DNA of 64,000 bases from Akkermansia massiliensis (GTDB lineage: Bacteria; Verrucomicrobiota; Verrucomicrobiia; Verrucomicrobiales; Akkermansiaceae), in assembly GCF_018847375.1 (NCBI RefSeq), contig NZ_CP072036.1, positions 1,922,001 through 1,986,000 on the forward strand, in the 5' to 3' direction. Below the pieces are notes generated by a model. The model worked only from the letters and a program-made list of their open reading frames with translations. It made no database searches and was not told the origin of the DNA. Of this stretch, positions 8,256 to 16,948 are shown one piece after another; position 1 is the first letter of the stretch, and each line of letters begins with the position of its first letter. A program made the translations under genes and the position numbers.

Positions 8256-10046
8256 CTACCGGATATCCACTGCCTTCTCCGCGGGAATGTTTTTCCCGTC
8301 TTTGGTGAAGGTGTTTTTCTCCGCCTTTACGTTGCCGGTATGGCGGGTGCGGATGGCGGTGCCGTTCCTGAGGTCAAACGTATTGCCGGTGATGGTGATG
8401 TTCTCGTGAACGTTTCCTTCCGGCTGGGGGGCGTGCGGAACGATCTGGATGACGGCCTCCCCGCATTGAATGAAGGTGTTGCGGGAGATGGCCATGTCCT
8501 TGACCACACCGGATTCATACCAGCCGGAGGCGTCATCCTCCACCAGAATGGCAGGCATGCCCGTCTTCTCAAACCGGCACCGTTCAATCAGCACCGGCTT
8601 CCTGGTGGTAAGCAGGAAGCCCCTGGTGGGAATGTGGCGGCAAACCGTGTTGCTGACGTGGACGGAGGGCGTCCAGGTGGTGTTCTCCACGGCGTCGTTG
8701 GGCTGGATGTTCCCGGGGTTGGGCTGCCGCAGCGTGAGTTCTATTTCCTTCTCATTGAGCTTTTTGATGCCGGAAACGGTATTGGAGGCGTAAGGAACCA
8801 GCGTCTTGCAGGAAACGTAGTCAATCCGGTCCCCCACCGCGAAGGCGTCAAAACCGAAGGTCTGGGGGTGCATGAACCGGACGGTGATTTTATTGGGTGC
8901 CGGCTGGTCCACAATGCGCAGGTGGGTGCCGTGCACGTTGATGGCGTCGTCATGGGAGGCTCCCAGCACGCAGTCCCTGACGATGATTTTCCCCCTGCAT
9001 CCGGAAAAATGCAGGTTGTCCGCCCAGGAGGAATTGGTGCGCAGGGAGCCGGGGCGCGGCGCTATCTTCAAGTTATTGAATATGATATTCTCGCTGAACT
9101 GGGAAACCACGCCCATGCCGTGCATGTAGTAGATATGGCAGTTGTTCCAGACGATGTTCCTGCTCCTGTGCTGGAAAAATCCGCAGCAGTCCCGCCGCGT
9201 GTTGCGGTTCTGGTAGGATTGTCCCGCCCGCATGGTCGGGGCGCCTTCCTTGAACGTGATGCTGATTTTTCCGGGGGACAGTTCTTTAATGACTGTTTTT
9301 CCCGGGTCAAAGCGGCCCTGGAAGGTGCCGGAGGCGGCATCGAAGACCTTGGAATATCCTCCCATCCGGAATTCCCAGCCGGGGCCGCGCCAGGTCAGGG
9401 AGCCGTCCTTCACCGTATACAGGGTACCGTCCGGAATGGTCGCCTTCATAGTGTTTCCTTCAACTTCCGTCACCAGGAATTCCCCCATGGTAGGGTGCAC
9501 GTAGTCAAAGCCCAGGCCGTTCAGGGAAACGTTTTCCGCGTGCTCCATGCAGACGAAAATGGCTTTTCCCTCCAGCAGGATGTCGGTGGCTCCCGGCTTG
9601 CCCTCCAGTCGTACGTTTTTGGCCTCCACCAGGCGGATGGCCATAGCCTTGGCCTCGTTGGGAGCGTCATTGGTGTTGGAAATCTGCGGCTTTCCGGAGA
9701 CCAGGGCACCGTGCTTGAAAACGTGCCTGCCGGGCATGAACCGGATAGTGACCGGGGCCTGTCTGGAGCCTTCCCCCATGAGCGCCAGAGAGGCCGCATG
9801 CTCTCCGGGCTGGATGACGAGCGTGTCCCCGCGCGACATGATGAGGCGGTTGGCCGGGGACATGCTCTTCCAGGCCGTGGAGGGGGAAGTTCCGGGGTTG
9901 CCGTCGTTTCCCTGGTCCGGGTCTATGTACCAGGTATGGTTCCCGGCGGATTGTGTGCGCTGAGCCCGTTCCGGGTAGTCCGCTGCCGCGCACAGCCCGG
10001 TTAGTGTTGTGAGAACAAGAAGCAGGGCGGCTGCGGGAGTTTGCAT
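8256..10046 (-). CDS. Secreted beta-helix glycosidase, GH110-like alpha-1,3-galactosidase
   Basis: The product is 596 residues with a signal peptide (about 1-21, ending LCAAA), then DPDQGNDGNPGTSPSTAWKS, typical of secreted parallel beta-helix enzymes. The region WADNLHFSGCRGKI and GASHDDAINVHGTHL strongly resembles GH110 enzymes such as Bacteroides FragA/FragB, which remove terminal alpha-1,3-galactose from blood-group B and related glycans. Asp343, Asp366 and Asp367 have the same 23-residue spacing I recall for the catalytic aspartates of a characterised marine GH110. YYMHGMGVVSQ also fits. It probably acts in the periplasm or outside the cell on mucin glycans. It is last in a minus-strand series, 102 bases after the synthase gene. 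Confidence 0.82.
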   Translation of the reverse strand: MQTPAAALLLVLTTLTGLCAAADYPERAQRTQSAGNHTWYIDPDQGNDGNPGTSPSTAWKSMSPANRLIMSRGDTLVIQPGEHAASLALMGEGSRQAPVTIRFMPGRHVFKHGALVSGKPQISNTNDAPNEAKAMAIRLVEAKNVRLEGKPGATDILLEGKAIFVCMEHAENVSLNGLGFDYVHPTMGEFLVTEVEGNTMKATIPDGTLYTVKDGSLTWRGPGWEFRMGGYSKVFDAASGTFQGRFDPGKTVIKELSPGKISITFKEGAPTMRAGQSYQNRNTRRDCCGFFQHRSRNIVWNNCHIYYMHGMGVVSQFSENIIFNNLKIAPRPGSLRTNSSWADNLHFSGCRGKIIVRDCVLGASHDDAINVHGTHLRIVDQPAPNKITVRFMHPQTFGFDAFAVGDRIDYVSCKTLVPYASNTVSGIKKLNEKEIELTLRQPNPGNIQPNDAVENTTWTPSVHVSNTVCRHIPTRGFLLTTRKPVLIERCRFEKTGMPAILVEDDASGWYESGVVKDMAISRNTFIQCGEAVIQIVPHAPQPEGNVHENITITGNTFDLRNGTAIRTRHTGNVKAEKNTFTKDGKNIPAEKAVDIR

Positions 10047-10148
10047 GCTGCATTCCTACAGGAACACGGCTTTCAGGACAAGCATAATGCCCGCAGGGCC
10101 GGAAGGAAAGGCCGTGGTTTTCTGCCCTGCGCGCCGGGAGAGCGGCCC

Positions 10149-11069
10149 TTACTTTTCATCCTTCCTGCCGGGGCGGGAAAGGAAGCCGACCAGCTTGTCA
10201 TAGTACGCCTTGGACTTGTCGTAGTAGGACTGGGGGTCGATGTCCAGCTTGGTGCGGAACAGAAGCCAGAGCTTGTGGAAGGTGTTGACGCGGTAGCGGA
10301 TGTCGAAGATGCGGAAGCCGCCCGCCTTCATTTTGTCCAGAATGGTGTGGTAGATGAGCGCCATGGCCTGGGCGGGAACGAGCGCCGCCCTATCCTCCGG
10401 GCTGAGGCGGTTGTATTCCTCCTCCGCCTCCGCGAAGAACTTTTCCGCCAGGTCCGCTTCATATTGCAGCAGTTCCTGAAGCTGGGGGGAATAGACTCTG
10501 CCGCGCAGGTCTTCCAGGGTGTAGCCGAAGCGGTCCATGTCCTCTCTGGGCAGGTAGATGCGGTTGGATTTGCCGCAGTCTTCCGCCACGTCACGGATGA
10601 TGTTCACCATTTGCAGCGCGTGCCCCAGGGCGATGGCGTACGGGTAGGCGGCTTCCCCGGCGCCCATGATGCGGGCGGAGGTGAGGCCCACGCAGCAGGC
10701 CACGCAGTAAGTGTAATCCAGCAGTTCGTCACGGTTCAGGGGCTGTTGCTGGCAGATGTCCGAACGGCAGCCTTCAATCAGGTGCAGCATGGGGGTGGTG
10801 TCCAGCTCCAGGTCCTGGATGAGGGCGATGATGTCTTCTTCCAGCTCCGTCAGCTCCAGAACGTCTCCGCCGTTGATGACTTCTATCCAGCGGTTCAGGG
10901 CGTCGTGGCGTTCTCGGGGCGTCATTCCCGGTTCGTCCACGATGTCGTCCACCGTACGGCAGAAGGCGTAAAATTCCGCCATGTGGCGGCGTTCTTCTTC
11001 AGGAAGGTCAATGAGGGCGAAGGCCAGGTTGGACTTGGCCTTGCTTGTAATAGTCTGAGCTTGAGTCAT
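10149..11069 (-). CDS. Squalene/phytoene synthase family (trans-isoprenyl diphosphate synthase, head-to-head)
   Basis: The product is 306 residues. It has the two Asp-rich motifs of the family: DDIVDE (41-46) and IIRDVAED (157-163), followed by RIYLPREDM. These bind the diphosphates through Mg2+. Members join two C15 or C20 prenyl diphosphates to presqualene/squalene or phytoene. I cannot tell which product is made; bacterial HpnC/HpnD and CrtB share these motifs, and no hopanoid or carotenoid partner gene lies nearby. It sits 39 bases after lepB on the same strand. Confidence 0.85.
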   Translation of the reverse strand: MTQAQTITSKAKSNLAFALIDLPEEERRHMAEFYAFCRTVDDIVDEPGMTPRERHDALNRWIEVINGGDVLELTELEEDIIALIQDLELDTTPMLHLIEGCRSDICQQQPLNRDELLDYTYCVACCVGLTSARIMGAGEAAYPYAIALGHALQMVNIIRDVAEDCGKSNRIYLPREDMDRFGYTLEDLRGRVYSPQLQELLQYEADLAEKFFAEAEEEYNRLSPEDRAALVPAQAMALIYHTILDKMKAGGFRIFDIRYRVNTFHKLWLLFRTKLDIDPQSYYDKSKAYYDKLVGFLSRPGRKDEK

Positions 11070-11108
11070 GTCTTGACGGGGAAAGCGTGCCTGCGGAATG
11101 GCCGGGAA

Positions 11109-12392
11109 TCAGGGGATAAGCCCCCAGTGGGAAGTGAAGGGCCACAGGCAGAAGCTGGCGGGGCCTACGATGTTGTATTGGTGAACGGGCCCCCAGTACC
11201 GGGAGTCAAAGGAATTTTCACGGGTGGAATTGTCGCCCAGGGCCACGTACTCACGCAGGTAGGGGCGTTTTTTATCATTGGAGAGGTGCACGGTTCCCCC
11301 TTCCGTGATGTAGGCCCTGCCGTCCAGCAGGCTGAGGGGGGCGGGAAGGGCCACATAGCCGCAGGGCTGGTAGGGGGGCTTGCCGGAAGCTACCCTCTGG
11401 ATGGTCCATTCCGTGGCCGGTTTTCCGTTCACGATCAATTGGGAATCCCGGATGGACAGGGAATCTCCCGGTACGCCGGAGAGGCGTTTGACGTAGTGCG
11501 TTCCGCCTTCCTGCCCGGTGCTGCTTCCCTTGTTGGCAATGCCTTCAATGCCGCGCGTGTCAAAGACGAAGACTTCCCCGCGCTCCGGCTTGCGGAAGTG
11601 GTAGGCCATCTTGTTCACCACGATCAGGTCACCGGCGTCAAAGCGGGCGTTCACGATCGTATCCCCCGGCAGGTAGCTTCTGAAGGGAGTGTGCCGCTCG
11701 GACTCGAAACGCGGTTCCTGGTTGAGGAAGTAGCGGCGCGTCTCCGCCTCCGCCGCCGGAATTTCCAGCTTGGAGCCGTCGTCGAAAATCACGTTGGTTA
11801 CCGTGAGCAGGAGGTATTTGGTAGCGGGCTCGAAGCGGACGATTTTCTTTTCCTTGGAGGCCGTTTCATGCACATAGGAGCCGCCGTACAGGATCATGTC
11901 CCCGATTTTCTTCATCAGGGTGGGGTCTCCCTCCTGGGGGACGGCGCGGATGCCGTTCAGGGAGGGCTGCATGGAGCCGGTCGGGATGCGGAAGGGCTGG
12001 ACTACATAACAGCGCAGGCCCAGGAAAATGGCCAGAATCACGAACAGCACCTCCACGTTTTCCGCCAGTCCGGAGGGCAGCGCGCCGGGAATGGATTCCA
12101 GCGTGGATTCCAGTTTGGCAGTGATGGTTTCCACCTGCTGCCTGTCACCCCGGCGGAGGGCCGTTTTCAGCAGGTTGCGGTTTTCTTCAAACTCCGCCAG
12201 GCGCTCGGGCGGCAAAAGGTCGCGGTTGTAATTGACGTAGCGGCGCACCGCTTTCAGGGCCATGCGGCCTTTCCTGCGCCATTTGGGCGTAAACCAGGCC
12301 AGGGGATGGTCCAGAATAAACACCAGGATGGCATCTGCGACCGGGAAATGGTCGTAAAGGGCAGCTAGGATGGACTTGTGCGGGCTGTTCAT
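11109..12392 (-). CDS. lepB: LepB, signal peptidase I with a large insertion
   Basis: I chose the ATG at 12392 (MNSPHKSILAALYDH), giving 427 residues; an ATG 39 bases upstream is possible. A membrane segment at about 113-131 precedes the catalytic box RIPTGSMQPSL with Ser140. The general base Lys302 is in YVKRLSGVPGDSL. The C-terminal box VALGDNSTRENSFDSR matches family box E. Signal peptidase I cleaves signal peptides of exported proteins. About 110 extra residues separate the Ser box from the next conserved box, and about 110 residues precede the membrane segment, so the protein is much longer than E. coli LepB (324). Confidence 0.93.
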   Translation of the reverse strand: MNSPHKSILAALYDHFPVADAILVFILDHPLAWFTPKWRRKGRMALKAVRRYVNYNRDLLPPERLAEFEENRNLLKTALRRGDRQQVETITAKLESTLESIPGALPSGLAENVEVLFVILAIFLGLRCYVVQPFRIPTGSMQPSLNGIRAVPQEGDPTLMKKIGDMILYGGSYVHETASKEKKIVRFEPATKYLLLTVTNVIFDDGSKLEIPAAEAETRRYFLNQEPRFESERHTPFRSYLPGDTIVNARFDAGDLIVVNKMAYHFRKPERGEVFVFDTRGIEGIANKGSSTGQEGGTHYVKRLSGVPGDSLSIRDSQLIVNGKPATEWTIQRVASGKPPYQPCGYVALPAPLSLLDGRAYITEGGTVHLSNDKKRPYLREYVALGDNSTRENSFDSRYWGPVHQYNIVGPASFCLWPFTSHWGLIP

Positions 12393-12447
12393 GAAGTGCG
12401 GTTGCCATGATGCCCCGTCCGGGGGCATCATGGAAGTCTATTTTACG

Positions 12448-13824
12448 TTACGGGAGTCCCATTTTGCCCGGATTCAGCAAATTCCGGGGGTCCAGGGCGG
12501 ATTTGACCAGTTCGTGCAGGTGGAAGGCTCCTTCTCCCACGGCTTCCCGGAACCATTTGGCCTTCGCCAGGCCGATGCCGTGTTCCCCGGTGATGGTGCC
12601 CCCGTGTTCCAGCACCCAGCGGAACAGCCTGTCCACGCAGGCGTCCGCCAGGGCTTTCTTCTCCGGGTCCGCGTAATCGTCCACCATGATGTTGGTGTGA
12701 ATGTTGCCGTCTCCGGAATGGCCGAAGCATGCGATGTCCAGCCCCGTTTCCCGGTTCATGGCCTCGCAGAATTCCACCAGGTCCACCAGGCGGGACCTGG
12801 GGATGACGATGTCTTCATTCAGCTTGGTCATGCCGGTGGCTTTCAGGCTGTAGGAAAATTCACGCCGCAGCTGCCAAATGGCTTCCGCCTTCTCTTCCGT
12901 GTCCGCGCGCAGGATGTCGGTTGCGCCGCATTCTTCCAGCAAGGCGCAGAGGGAATCCAGTTCTTCCCGCACGGCGGCCTGCCTGCCGTCCACTTCCACA
13001 ATCAGGTGGCCGCGGCTGCCGGAGGGCAGGGCGCTGTCCCCCAGGTAGGCCCGGGCGGCGCGGAGGGTGAAGCTGTCCGTTATTTCCAGGGCGGAGGGAA
13101 GGTGCCCGCTGTTCAGGATGCGCTGCACGGCGGCGGCGGCCAGCGGGAACTGAGGAAAGCTGGCGCTGAGCGCGCCGAAGGCTTCCGGATGGGGGATGAT
13201 CCGCAGAATGGCCCGGGTGACGATGCCCAGCATCCCTTCCGAACCGATGAAGAGGTCTCCGAGGTCGAAGCCCGTTTTGTTTTTGTGAGTGCGCCCTCCG
13301 CATTCCACCACTTCCCCGCTGGCAAGCACTACGGTCAGGCCCAGCACGTAGGCCTTGGTGACTCCGTATTTCAGGCACCTGGGGCCTCCTGCGTTCGTGG
13401 CGATGTTGCCTCCGATGCTGCATTCCTTCCTGGACGCCGGGTCCGGTGGGTAGAACCAGCCCAGCGCGCGGGCTTCCCGCTGGAGGTCCGCCGTGATGAC
13501 GCCGGGTTCCACCACGGCCACGCCGTCTTCCGGGGAGATTTCCAGAATGCGGTTCATCCGTTCCAGGGAAAGGCTGATGCCTCCGCGCACGGGAACGCAG
13601 CCCCCCACGTATCCCACGCCGCCGCCGCGGGCCGTGACGGGAATGTTCATGGAGGAGGCGTAGCGCAGGAGCAGGGAGACGTCCTCCGTGCTTTCCGGGA
13701 AGACGACTGCCTCCGGCAGCACGGACGCGTACCATTTGTCCCCGGCGTGCGCGGCCAGCACATCCGGAGCCCCGGAGACCTTTTCAGGCCCCAGGATGCG
13801 GGAAATGTCTTCTTCCAAAGACAT
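12448..13824 (-). CDS. FAD-linked oxidase, GlcD/D-lactate dehydrogenase family
   Basis: The product is 458 residues. The FAD-binding half (PCMH/VAO fold) shows PESTEDVSLLLRYASSMNIP, TARGGGVGYVGGCVP and CSIGGNIATNAGGPRCLKYG. The C-terminal FAD-oxidase domain ends with GHSGDGNIHTNI and ITGEHGIGLAKAKWF, the metal- and substrate-binding signatures of GlcD and D-2-hydroxyacid dehydrogenases. Likely substrates are glycolate, D-lactate or D-2-hydroxyglutarate; sequence alone does not decide. No GlcE or GlcF subunit is adjacent. It lies three bases after the CBM9-like gene, suggesting coupled translation. Confidence 0.88.
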   Translation of the reverse strand: MSLEEDISRILGPEKVSGAPDVLAAHAGDKWYASVLPEAVVFPESTEDVSLLLRYASSMNIPVTARGGGVGYVGGCVPVRGGISLSLERMNRILEISPEDGVAVVEPGVITADLQREARALGWFYPPDPASRKECSIGGNIATNAGGPRCLKYGVTKAYVLGLTVVLASGEVVECGGRTHKNKTGFDLGDLFIGSEGMLGIVTRAILRIIPHPEAFGALSASFPQFPLAAAAVQRILNSGHLPSALEITDSFTLRAARAYLGDSALPSGSRGHLIVEVDGRQAAVREELDSLCALLEECGATDILRADTEEKAEAIWQLRREFSYSLKATGMTKLNEDIVIPRSRLVDLVEFCEAMNRETGLDIACFGHSGDGNIHTNIMVDDYADPEKKALADACVDRLFRWVLEHGGTITGEHGIGLAKAKWFREAVGEGAFHLHELVKSALDPRNLLNPGKMGLP

Positions 13825-13827
13825 GGA

Positions 13828-14412
13828 TTACTTGAGAATGGGGGTGCAGAAGCAGTCCGGGCGGTGGAAGTCCGGGTTGCCGGAAAGGTCGTCCGCCGTA
13901 GTCAGGAAAATCTGGTCCGGGGTGTCCAGGATGAACGTGGCGGCCAGCTTGCAGTCGCGTACGTCCACGCCGCGCAGTTCGTTCAGCGGAATGCGGGCCA
14001 TGGCGCACCAGCCTTCGTCCGTCAGAATGCACTTGGTATCCACGGCCAGCGGGGCGGGAATGTCTTCATTGGCCCGGCGGGTGTCGGAAAAGGCGCAGGC
14101 CCACCACGCGCCGTTGGGCGCAAGGTTGAATTCCCAGTAATTGGTGCCGTCCCCGGCGGCCATGAACCATTCCGCCAGGTCGTACCGCCACAGCTCCGGC
14201 AGGAACTGGCCGGGCCGGGCGTCCGGATGAACGGTGGCTTCCTTGCTGCGGGAGGCCAGGAACCAGAGGTACTCGCCGTCCGTGGCGAAGGCGAACTCCG
14301 CGCTTGGCTCCACGTCGTAGCCGAACCAGTCGTTGACGAGTTCCTGGCGGGGCAGGGAGGCAAGCTGGTCAAAGCTTCCGTTGAAGGCCCATTGGTGAAT
14401 GATTACTTGCAT
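13828..14412 (-). CDS. CBM9/DOMON-like domain protein, unknown function
   Basis: The product is 194 residues with no signal peptide. It is rich in aromatic residues and beta-strands: AEFAFATDGEYLWFLASR, NYWEFNLAPNGAWWACAFS and WCAMARIPLNEL. This order (xYWEFNLxPxGxWxxxxF, then a strand with RIPL) is typical of carbohydrate-binding CBM9-like sugar/heme-binding folds. I cannot assign a ligand. Its stop is three bases from the start of the GlcD-type gene, which suggests a functional pair; it is divergent from the alpha/beta hydrolase with 80 bases between. Confidence 0.6.
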   Translation of the reverse strand: MQVIIHQWAFNGSFDQLASLPRQELVNDWFGYDVEPSAEFAFATDGEYLWFLASRSKEATVHPDARPGQFLPELWRYDLAEWFMAAGDGTNYWEFNLAPNGAWWACAFSDTRRANEDIPAPLAVDTKCILTDEGWCAMARIPLNELRGVDVRDCKLAATFILDTPDQIFLTTADDLSGNPDFHRPDCFCTPILK

Positions 14413-14492
14413 ACCATCACATTTGGACAGTTTGCAGGTTTTATCAAGCCAGAACGTCTTATGGACTTGGATATTGACGTGATTTCTCCATC

Positions 14493-15158
14493 ATGGGCTC
14501 CGTCATGCATTTTCAAAGGACACTGAACCTGCTTTCCCGCGGAAGCGCTCCCGGTTACCTGGCCGTGTTCATCGGCGGCTTCGGGGACGTGGTGGCGGGT
14601 TGCCTGAGCCGGGTGGAAAAGAGGTTTCCCGGTTTTTTGCCAGGGGTGGCGCATGCCACGGCCTATTACCACTGGGACGGGGGCGGCTGCGGCGTGTTCC
14701 TGGACAGGTGCGGAAAAATTGCGGCGGAGCTGGAAGAGCTGCGCCGGGAATGCCCCGGGCTGCCCGTCGTGCTGGTGGGCCACAGCTATGGCGGCTCCTG
14801 CGCGGTGGAAGTAGCTAGGCGCCAGTCTGTTCAGGCTGCTCCGCTCTGCCTCCTGACCATAGACGCCGTGGCGCGCCGGCAGAAAAACGCGCGCCCGGCC
14901 TGCGTGGAATGGTGGGGGAACGCCTACTTGCGGGACGGGGGCGGCTTCATGGACGTGGTGCCCAGGATCGGCGGCCGCTGGGGGCACTGCGCCGGGGCGG
15001 ACGCCAACCTGGCTTTTTCCGGCTACCGGCGCGACCGGGAGGGCCGCCTTTATTCCCACCGGAGGCCCGCTCCCATGCTGTATGAAGCCCCCGTGGAAGA
15101 AACGTGCAGCCTTTTTCAGGCGGCCTCCGCATGGCTGGAAGGCCGTCTTCCGGGCTGA
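14493..15158 (+). CDS. Alpha/beta hydrolase-like protein
   Basis: The product is 221 residues. The nucleophile elbow VVLVGHSYGGS places the Ser at 98 in a GxSxG motif, followed by a helix. A likely acid is Asp at about 123 (LLTIDAV). The family includes esterases, lipases and thioesterases; no substrate can be inferred. There is no signal peptide. Alternative starts at 14493 and 14505 differ by four residues. The gene is convergent with the EpsI gene, 20 bases apart. Confidence 0.7.
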   Translation: MGSVMHFQRTLNLLSRGSAPGYLAVFIGGFGDVVAGCLSRVEKRFPGFLPGVAHATAYYHWDGGGCGVFLDRCGKIAAELEELRRECPGLPVVLVGHSYGGSCAVEVARRQSVQAAPLCLLTIDAVARRQKNARPACVEWWGNAYLRDGGGFMDVVPRIGGRWGHCAGADANLAFSGYRRDREGRLYSHRRPAPMLYEAPVEETCSLFQAASAWLEGRLPG

Positions 15159-15178
15159 CTGCCGCGGGGCGGGGAGCG

Positions 15179-15901
15179 CTACCGGTCCAGTTCGTCCCAC
15201 TTCACCAGTTGGGAAAGAAGCTGGCTGATGAGGCGCTCCGTCTGTTTCCGGGCTTCCTCCTCCGGCACCTTGATCTTGTCCCCGTACGCGGTGGAAATCT
15301 GGAAGTAGCACCAGCGCTGGTCCACGCCGTACAGCACCCTGTCCTTCATATCCGTCAGGGTACGGGCCAGGTGGTCCTCCGTCATGTGGTGGTGGCCAAT
15401 GAACACGTAATAGTGCATGCTGTCCAGAATGATGGGCTGCGGCTGGTCCGGAGTGATGTTTTGCTGGGATTTCAGCTTGGTCATCCTGATAATTCCGTGG
15501 CCTTCCACGGGCACCTCCACCTTGGTTCCCGTCAGGTTGAAATGACCCTGGGCCGGAAGGCAGCGTTCCGGGCGGTGGATGGAGTTGTTCAGGTCATGGC
15601 CGGATTTGACGATGGAGACGCGGCACAGCACGGGAGCGGTTTCCGGCGCGTCCAGGCTGATGGGGACTTCCTGCACGTAATCCGCCTTGGAGAATTCCGT
15701 GTCCGGAGCCAGGATGCCGCGCTCCTGTTCAGACTCCTGCCGGCGCGTGCCGTGCCAGCCGTCCGGATTCATGCCGGTGGGGAGGGCCATGCTGATGGAC
15801 GAATCCTGCACCTCTCCCTTGCGCGGCATCAGGTAAATGCCGCCGAGCGTGACGGCCAGCAGGAGGGGAAGGACGAAAATCTTGAGCGTTTTAATGTTCA
15901 T
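15179..15901 (-). CDS. EpsI-family exosortase-associated protein
   Basis: The product is 240 residues with one N-terminal hydrophobic segment (about 8-25) and a periplasmic body. The family motif SIHRPERCLPAQG (about 108-120) is diagnostic of EpsI/DUF3485 domains, which often accompany exosortases, either fused or as a separate neighbour. Later residues YYVFIGHHHMTEDH and QRWCYFQIS also fit. EpsI proteins are thought to support exosortase function or exopolysaccharide export; the mechanism is not settled. It starts 14 bases after the exosortase stop, so the two form an operon. Confidence 0.87.
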   Translation of the reverse strand: MNIKTLKIFVLPLLLAVTLGGIYLMPRKGEVQDSSISMALPTGMNPDGWHGTRRQESEQERGILAPDTEFSKADYVQEVPISLDAPETAPVLCRVSIVKSGHDLNNSIHRPERCLPAQGHFNLTGTKVEVPVEGHGIIRMTKLKSQQNITPDQPQPIILDSMHYYVFIGHHHMTEDHLARTLTDMKDRVLYGVDQRWCYFQISTAYGDKIKVPEEEARKQTERLISQLLSQLVKWDELDR

Positions 15902-15915
15902 GGCGGCGGAAACGC

Positions 15916-16866
15916 TTAGTGGGACTTGTTCATTTTAACGACCAGCTTTTTGCGCCGGGACGGCTTCCAGATCAGCTCCCCGGCCAGCAGGGAGTGGACG
16001 GCCGCCAGGCCGAGAAGGCAGATGGGGAAGAAGAACAGCAGGCCGGACCAGTCGTGCCAGGTTTTCGCGGCAAACTCGGGGTCCCCGTATTCCGCCAGCA
16101 CCACAATGCTGGTGATGCGGACGCCGTTGCCGATGACGGCCAGGGGAATGGCGCTGAGGAAGAGCACGCATTTTTTCCAGAACTTCAGGTCGGACAGGTA
16201 GGCCCAGGCGGCGGACAGCATGAGCAGGGCCATCAGGGAACGCATGCCGCTGCACCCCCCTGAGATGTTGAAGGCGTCCCAGTGGCCGCCGGTGGAGCGG
16301 ATGTTGGTGCCTTGCAGGTAGGTATCCACGCCGAAAAGGGCCGCACCCAGGTGCCCCAGCTCCGTGGCGACGATTTGCAGCTCCACCGTAGCCTGCTGGA
16401 AAGAGGGAAGGGGAATGCACAGCCAGAAGAAGAGCAGGGGGAAGGCGCACAGCCTGGCGATCTGCGGTCCGGCCAGGTACCAGGCTCCGCCCAGCAGGAT
16501 CAGGGGAAGCGCGCCCACGGCCACGCGGGGCTGTCCCACGCGGAAGGAGAGCGCCAGAAGCAGGGCCGCCGGGATGAAAAGGATCAGCCCGCGCCAGTCC
16601 ATGCGCCTGGGCGCCTGGGCAATCTTCTTTCTGGCGTGGTACAGCATGAAGGCGATGATGGGGACCACCAGCCAGCCGTGTTCGTAATCCGTCTGCTTGT
16701 TCCAGGAGGAAACGAGCCACTGGATGCTGCTTTCATTCCCGGTAGAGCCGAATTCGGGAAACGCCAGGTAGGGTACCGCCAGCAGGATGGCGCACACGGC
16801 CAGGGCGGCAATCATGGGGACGGTTAGAAATCTCTCTTTGGCATCTGGAACGGGGGAACCCATCAT
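15916..16866 (-). CDS. Exosortase (PEP-CTERM protein-sorting transpeptidase)
   Basis: The product is 316 residues with about eight hydrophobic segments. The catalytic triad of exosortases is present: Cys205 in NISGGCSGMRSL, Arg250 in VIGNGVRITSIV and His271 in KTWHDWSG. Exosortases cleave C-terminal PEP-CTERM-type signals and are linked to extracellular polysaccharide matrix. Two Met codons start the frame, and start choice is uncertain by a few residues. No PEP-CTERM substrate gene was recognised in the window. It leads a two-gene minus-strand unit with the EpsI gene and diverges from prs. Confidence 0.9.
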   Translation of the reverse strand: MMGSPVPDAKERFLTVPMIAALAVCAILLAVPYLAFPEFGSTGNESSIQWLVSSWNKQTDYEHGWLVVPIIAFMLYHARKKIAQAPRRMDWRGLILFIPAALLLALSFRVGQPRVAVGALPLILLGGAWYLAGPQIARLCAFPLLFFWLCIPLPSFQQATVELQIVATELGHLGAALFGVDTYLQGTNIRSTGGHWDAFNISGGCSGMRSLMALLMLSAAWAYLSDLKFWKKCVLFLSAIPLAVIGNGVRITSIVVLAEYGDPEFAAKTWHDWSGLLFFFPICLLGLAAVHSLLAGELIWKPSRRKKLVVKMNKSH

Positions 16867-16948
16867 GGAGAAAAATCAAATTGTGAGAATTAAGTATTGC
16901 GATTATGTGGACCTGTGTTCAGAATGCGTCCGCTTTTCAGTTTCCGGT

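Noticed and set aside
10041..12368. Long plus-strand open frame of 775 codons
   Set aside because: Antisense to the squalene/phytoene synthase and lepB, which have clear family motifs; GC-rich codons leave the opposite frame open.
12370..14526. Long plus-strand open frame of 718 codons
   Set aside because: Antisense to the GlcD-type and CBM9-like genes; no recognisable domain.
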